From: Clostridiaceae bacterium
GTDB lineage: Bacteria > Bacillota > Clostridia > Oscillospirales > Acutalibacteraceae
Reading direction: 5' to 3'
Assembly: GCA_016292455.1 (NCBI GenBank)
Contig: JAEDIL010000031.1
Location: 1-17,471, forward strand
Length of the DNA: 17,471 bases
The notes under the pieces are model-generated. The model worked only from the letters and a program-made list of their open reading frames with translations, had not been told where the DNA came from and did not search any database. Numbering within the stretch: position 1 is the first letter of the stretch; every line of letters starts with the position of its first letter. The translations under genes and the position numbers were made by a program. Shown in pieces: positions 14,134 to 17,471 of the stretch.

Positions 14134-15978
14134 ATGCCAGACATTCAAATCAAGGTTTCCGGAAAAATTGCAGCATGCCGGAAAAAATACCTTGTTTCTT
14201 CAAACGCAAACTACACAATAACCTTTGATTTTGACGAGGAATGGAGCGCGCATACAGTCAGAACGGCGCGTTTTGTTTTTGACTCGTCATACACAGACGT
14301 TGCCTTTTCCGGCAACACGGTCGCTATTCCGAAAATACCGCCCTGCGAAAGCTTCGGAGTAGGCGTCTACTCCGACTCGCTTGCTTCAACAACAGCAGAC
14401 ATCGGCTGCGTTCTTTCAGTCAAAGATCTGCCGGGAGAAGCACTCGGAGAGCTGACGGAAGGACAGTATGAAAGCCTGCTTGCCCTGATAAATTCGCTTG
14501 ACCTGAGACAGATTGAACGAATTGAACGCGATGAGGACACGCTGAAAGTTCATTTCACGGATTCAACAACGGATTCGTTTCCGCTTTGTGACGGAGTTTC
14601 GGTGATAAATGCCTCTGTTGAAGCGGACGGAGCTCTCATACTCTATCTTTCCGACGAAACCACCCTCAACGCCGGCAATGTATGCGGGGCGAAAGGAGAC
14701 ACTCCGACATTTTCAATCGGCACGGTGACAACGGTTGATTCCGACGGGGTCGCTTCGGTGACGATGACAGGGACACCGCTGAATCCCGTTCTGAACTTTT
14801 CGGTCCCACGCGGAAAGGACGGAATTTCGCCAACAATAACCACCGCCCTTTCGCCTGATTCAACAAACAATGCTGTCCCAAGCGCAAAATGCGTCTATAA
14901 CGCAATCCAATCAGCAATCGGCAACGCGCCGGTTTTTGAATATCTGACCGAAGAGACAACCGAAGAAATTCCTTGTACAGGTTTAACCTTAGAGCCTGAT
15001 ATATTAAGTTTCTCCGGAAGCGGACAGCAGACAATTGTTGCGACAGCTTTGCCGGCAGATACAACGGATTCTGTTACATGGCTGAGCAGCGACAAAAATG
15101 TTGCAACGGTCTCAAACGGAATTGTAACTGCCGTCGGAAACGGAGATTGCACAATTACAGCGACCTGCGGAAGCCAATCAGCTTCATGCTCAGTAAATGT
15201 CAGCGGTATTTCGACTGTTGTTTCAGTTACGGGTGTAACGCTTGACAAGGCAACGGCGAACGTTGACGCAGGCTCAACGGTCATACTTACTGCGACAATT
15301 GAACCGAGCAATGCAAGCAATCAGAACATATCATGGTCAAGCGACAACGAAACAGTTGCAACAGTTGAAAACGGAACTGTTACAGGCGTCAGCGCGGGCA
15401 CTGCCACGATCGGAGTTATGACCGAGGACGGCGGATACAGTGCGGTATGTAATGTAACAGTCAATGAAGCTGAGGTATCGGTATACAGAAACTTATTCGA
15501 TAAAGATACTATGGTTACTGCAAATCAGGGTATCCCCAGTACGGGCGTAATCGGTTCGTATGATTGGGGTCTTGCAAGAGTACCGGTTCAGGAAAACAGT
15601 CAGTATTCATATAAAACGGTTGAAGACTACGCAGATAATGAACGTACTTACTACGGCGGTGCTACGGCAGGCTGTATCGGATTTGCCGACTCAAACGGGG
15701 AAATAATATCAAGACTTTCGTTTGCCATTACACAAGCTCAGCTTGATGCCACGGATAACAACGGCCTAAACTGCCTGTTGAGAGATTATACTCACGGTGA
15801 AATACCGGAAGGAGAGGCTTACCCAAAAGGGTTCGGTTGGGTAACCTTTACGACTCCCGCAGGCTGTGCGTATTTGTTATTCAATACCACTCTTAAAAAC
15901 AACGCAGACAAAATTCAGCTTGAAGCGGGAGACACAATTCACAATTACTATTTGCCGTACAGCGGAGGTGTTGAATAA
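14134..15978 (+). CDS. Phage tail-fibre/receptor-binding-like protein with two Big_2 Ig-like domains
   Basis: This 614-residue protein probably forms a tail-tip or fibre structure that contacts the host surface. Residues 1-100 look like the BppU-type N-terminal domain of phage baseplate proteins. Residues 184-230 carry the collagen-like tail signature (CGAKGDTPTFSIGTVTT, then NFSVPRGKDG), and ALSPDSTNNAVPSAKCVYNA (238-257) is another common tail-fibre motif. Two Big_2 (Ig-like) domains follow at about 281-357 and 364-445, each with a WxSSD..VATV core. The C-terminal 165 residues (from YRNLFDKDTM) resemble a carbohydrate-binding beta-sandwich, but I cannot name the family. There is no signal peptide. 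GGGAGG at 14123-14128 supports ATG 14134. From about 14970 the codon use becomes richer in TTA and ATA, which suggests a swapped C-terminal module. The stop overlaps the next start (TAATG). Confidence 0.85.
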   Translation: MPDIQIKVSGKIAACRKKYLVSSNANYTITFDFDEEWSAHTVRTARFVFDSSYTDVAFSGNTVAIPKIPPCESFGVGVYSDSLASTTADIGCVLSVKDLPGEALGELTEGQYESLLALINSLDLRQIERIERDEDTLKVHFTDSTTDSFPLCDGVSVINASVEADGALILYLSDETTLNAGNVCGAKGDTPTFSIGTVTTVDSDGVASVTMTGTPLNPVLNFSVPRGKDGISPTITTALSPDSTNNAVPSAKCVYNAIQSAIGNAPVFEYLTEETTEEIPCTGLTLEPDILSFSGSGQQTIVATALPADTTDSVTWLSSDKNVATVSNGIVTAVGNGDCTITATCGSQSASCSVNVSGISTVVSVTGVTLDKATANVDAGSTVILTATIEPSNASNQNISWSSDNETVATVENGTVTGVSAGTATIGVMTEDGGYSAVCNVTVNEAEVSVYRNLFDKDTMVTANQGIPSTGVIGSYDWGLARVPVQENSQYSYKTVEDYADNERTYYGGATAGCIGFADSNGEIISRLSFAITQAQLDATDNNGLNCLLRDYTHGEIPEGEAYPKGFGWVTFTTPAGCAYLLFNTTLKNNADKIQLEAGDTIHNYYLPYSGGVE

Positions 15979-16706
15979 TGGCAACCAAAAATGTAGCAAT
16001 AAAAAAAATCAACGGCTTGCCGCTGGCAGATATTGAAGTTAGAGAAATGCTCAAAAGTCTGAACATCACCAATTATTTCAAAGGCAAAAAATGGGCGGTG
16101 TTCGGGGACAGCATTTCACAGCCCAATACCGACGGACTTGACAAGTATTACAATTACATAGCCGACTCGCTTGAAATGGAAGTGAAAAGCTTTGCAGTTG
16201 GCGGAAGCGGTTATTTCAAGGGCGCCGGTTCAACAGGCTACGGAGAAAACAACATCATAGACAAGCTGTCGCAGGCAGAAGCCGGCTATGACATTATCTC
16301 TTTCATGGCAGGCATAAACGAGCGTCATCTGACAATGGGAAGTCCGGCAGATTCGGCTGCGTCAGGCGAACCGACAACACTATGCGAAGCAGTAAAAAAA
16401 TGCTTTGAAACGGCAATTGAAAAATATCCTGCGGCTCAGATCTTTTTAATCACGCCAACACCCGGAACCGGTCAATTCGCAACACCTGAGCAGGGAGATT
16501 TGAACACTTTTGCCGAAAATCAGATTGCTATCGCAAAAATGTATAACATTCCTTTCATTGATTTGTATCACGAAAGCGGTCTTCGTCCTTGGAACAGCGA
16601 CAATGCGGCATTGTATTACAGAGATTATTGCCACCTTTCACAAAGCGGTCATCAGTATATTGCAAGACTGATTAAGCAGTTCATGATGAACAGGCTTGTT
16701 GTGTAA
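15978..16706 (+). CDS. Phage-associated SGNH/GDSL hydrolase
   Basis: This is probably an esterase that removes acyl groups from surface sugars. The 242 residues carry the SGNH blocks: S45 in FGDSIS (block I), G75/G76 in AVGGSG (block II), N114 in GINE (block III), and D216 with H219 in DYCHLS (block V). The first ~30 residues (KKINGLPLADIEVREML) match a short leader often seen on phage-encoded tail proteins and may attach it to a particle. There is no signal peptide. The ATG overlaps the stop of the tail-fibre gene by one base, and GGAGG at 15964-15968 lies 9 bases upstream, so the two are coupled. Its true substrate, such as an acetylated wall glycan, is unknown. Confidence 0.85.
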   Translation: MATKNVAIKKINGLPLADIEVREMLKSLNITNYFKGKKWAVFGDSISQPNTDGLDKYYNYIADSLEMEVKSFAVGGSGYFKGAGSTGYGENNIIDKLSQAEAGYDIISFMAGINERHLTMGSPADSAASGEPTTLCEAVKKCFETAIEKYPAAQIFLITPTPGTGQFATPEQGDLNTFAENQIAIAKMYNIPFIDLYHESGLRPWNSDNAALYYRDYCHLSQSGHQYIARLIKQFMMNRLVV

Positions 16707-16745
16707 ATTATGTAGAAGCAGAAATTGTTATACGAAACAGAAAAA

Positions 16746-16764
16746 CCGCTTTCCGATGAAGCGG
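16746..16764 (+). other. Hairpin just ahead of the endolysin ribosome binding site
   Basis: CCGCTT (16746-16751) and AAGCGG (16759-16764) pair around a 7-base loop, two bases before the AAAGGA ribosome binding site at 16767-16772. There is no U-tract, so it is not a terminator. It might tune endolysin translation. Confidence 0.35.
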
Positions 16765-16780
16765 AGAAAGGACTGATTTT

Positions 16781-17471
16781 ATGAGCAAACTTTCAAATCT
16801 CATTTTTAAAAACGCAGAGCACTGGGTTTCCTCACCTTTCGGGTACAGAGGTTCAATTTCAACAAGCGCAGGAGCAACAAGCACGTTCCACAGCGGCGTT
16901 GACTATGCGACAAACAGAAAGAAGCTTCCGCAGTACGCTATTGAGGACGGAGAGGTCCTTTCCTGCGGCCGCGACTGGGCATACGGCGGCGCGAAGTATG
17001 TATGGGTGAGCTACCCGAGACTCGGTGTAAAAATGCTTCACTATCACCTTGACGCGATAAATGTCAAAGCCGGGCAGTCGGTCAATAAAAATACCGTTCT
17101 CGGCACAACCGGCATGACCGGCAGAGCAACCGGTATTCATCTGCATCTCGGCATGAAGCGTCTCTCCGGCGGCGGCTGGATTGACCCGGAAAAGTGGAGC
17201 AAAGAGGAATACACCGCGCCGGAAAAGAAAAAGTACGGCAAAGGTACATACAAGGTGACAAAGGCTGACGTTCTCAACGTCCGCAAAGGTCCGGGCACAA
17301 AGTACGGCATCGTCAAGTACAGCAAGATGACCTCAGACGCGCAGGCGAAAATCAAGAAGCTTGCCGGAAAAAAGGTCAACGGCTATGTCAGGGGGCTGAC
17401 GTTCTCCGTTCTTGAAGTTGCCGGAGAATGGGGCAGAACGCCGAGCGGCTGGGTGTGCCTTAAATACTGCG
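16781..17471 (+). CDS. M23-peptidase endolysin with SH3 domain (cut by window edge)
   Basis: This is a peptidoglycan endopeptidase, probably the lysis enzyme of the phage-like set. Translation from ATG 16781 stays open through 230 codons to the window end. The LytM/M23 zinc site is complete: H37 and D41 in FHSGVDY, H89 in HYHL, and H120 with H122 in HLHLG. A linker (about 137-155) leads to an SH3b-like wall-binding domain (about 157-230, starting TYKVTKADVLNVRKGPG). There is no signal peptide, so export would need a holin, none of which is seen in the window, or release by other means. AAAGGA lies 8 bases before the ATG. It follows the SGNH gene by 74 bases without a terminator. Confidence 0.9.
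   Translation, partial: MSKLSNLIFKNAEHWVSSPFGYRGSISTSAGATSTFHSGVDYATNRKKLPQYAIEDGEVLSCGRDWAYGGAKYVWVSYPRLGVKMLHYHLDAINVKAGQSVNKNTVLGTTGMTGRATGIHLHLGMKRLSGGGWIDPEKWSKEEYTAPEKKKYGKGTYKVTKADVLNVRKGPGTKYGIVKYSKMTSDAQAKIKKLAGKKVNGYVRGLTFSVLEVAGEWGRTPSGWVCLKYC

Noticed and set aside
16746..16764. Terminator between the SGNH and endolysin genes
   Set aside because: The stem is only 6 bp with no U-tract and abuts the endolysin ribosome binding site, so it does not end the operon.

Overview
The window looks like chromosomal DNA of a strictly anaerobic Gram-positive Clostridia, most likely a gut Oscillospirales/Ruminococcaceae-type bacterium. The grounds are consensus sigma-A promoters with GGAGG ribosome binding sites, an [FeFe] hydrogenase, a Firmicutes-type LexA box, a DUF348-G5-3D cell-wall protein and a BMP/Nup-type ABC transporter. 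The lineage is an inference from gene content; there is no rRNA or other marker gene here.

Layout from left to right. Positions 1-1018 (minus) hold the N-terminal 339 codons of glycerol kinase, behind a consensus promoter and a leader that can fold into a terminator-like structure. A 224-residue unknown protein (plus, 1514-2188) follows with its own promoter and a strong terminator. Next is a two-gene redox operon (plus, 2476-6035): an FAD/NAD(P)H oxidoreductase of the GltD/NfnB type carrying a NuoF-like 4Fe-4S domain, overlapping a four-cluster [FeFe] hydrogenase. A bidirectional terminator separates it from a convergent nicotinamidase-like hydrolase (minus, 6110-6604). A 163-bp element bounded by imperfect inverted repeats lies upstream of that gene.

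Positions 6808-12443 (minus) form one salvage operon read from right to left: xpt (xanthine phosphoribosyltransferase), a BMP-family lipoprotein, a double-domain ABC ATPase and two permeases. The likely job is uptake of purine nucleosides or bases, with xpt converting the base to a nucleotide. It starts from an extended -10 promoter whose -35 lies inside an inverted repeat. No purine riboswitch is visible.

The right end is the most unusual part. A LexA/SOS-box-like palindrome at 14045-14058 sits between two near-perfect divergent promoters. The leftward one drives a membrane-anchored DUF348-G5-3D peptidoglycan-active protein (12834-13943). The rightward one drives a phage-derived set: a tail-fibre/receptor-binding protein with two Big_2 Ig-like domains, an SGNH esterase, and an M23 endolysin with an SH3 domain that is cut by the window edge. 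This looks like an SOS-controlled phage-derived adhesion and lysis cassette, either the edge of a prophage or tailocin or an independent module. No tRNA, rRNA, CRISPR array or transposase gene was seen.
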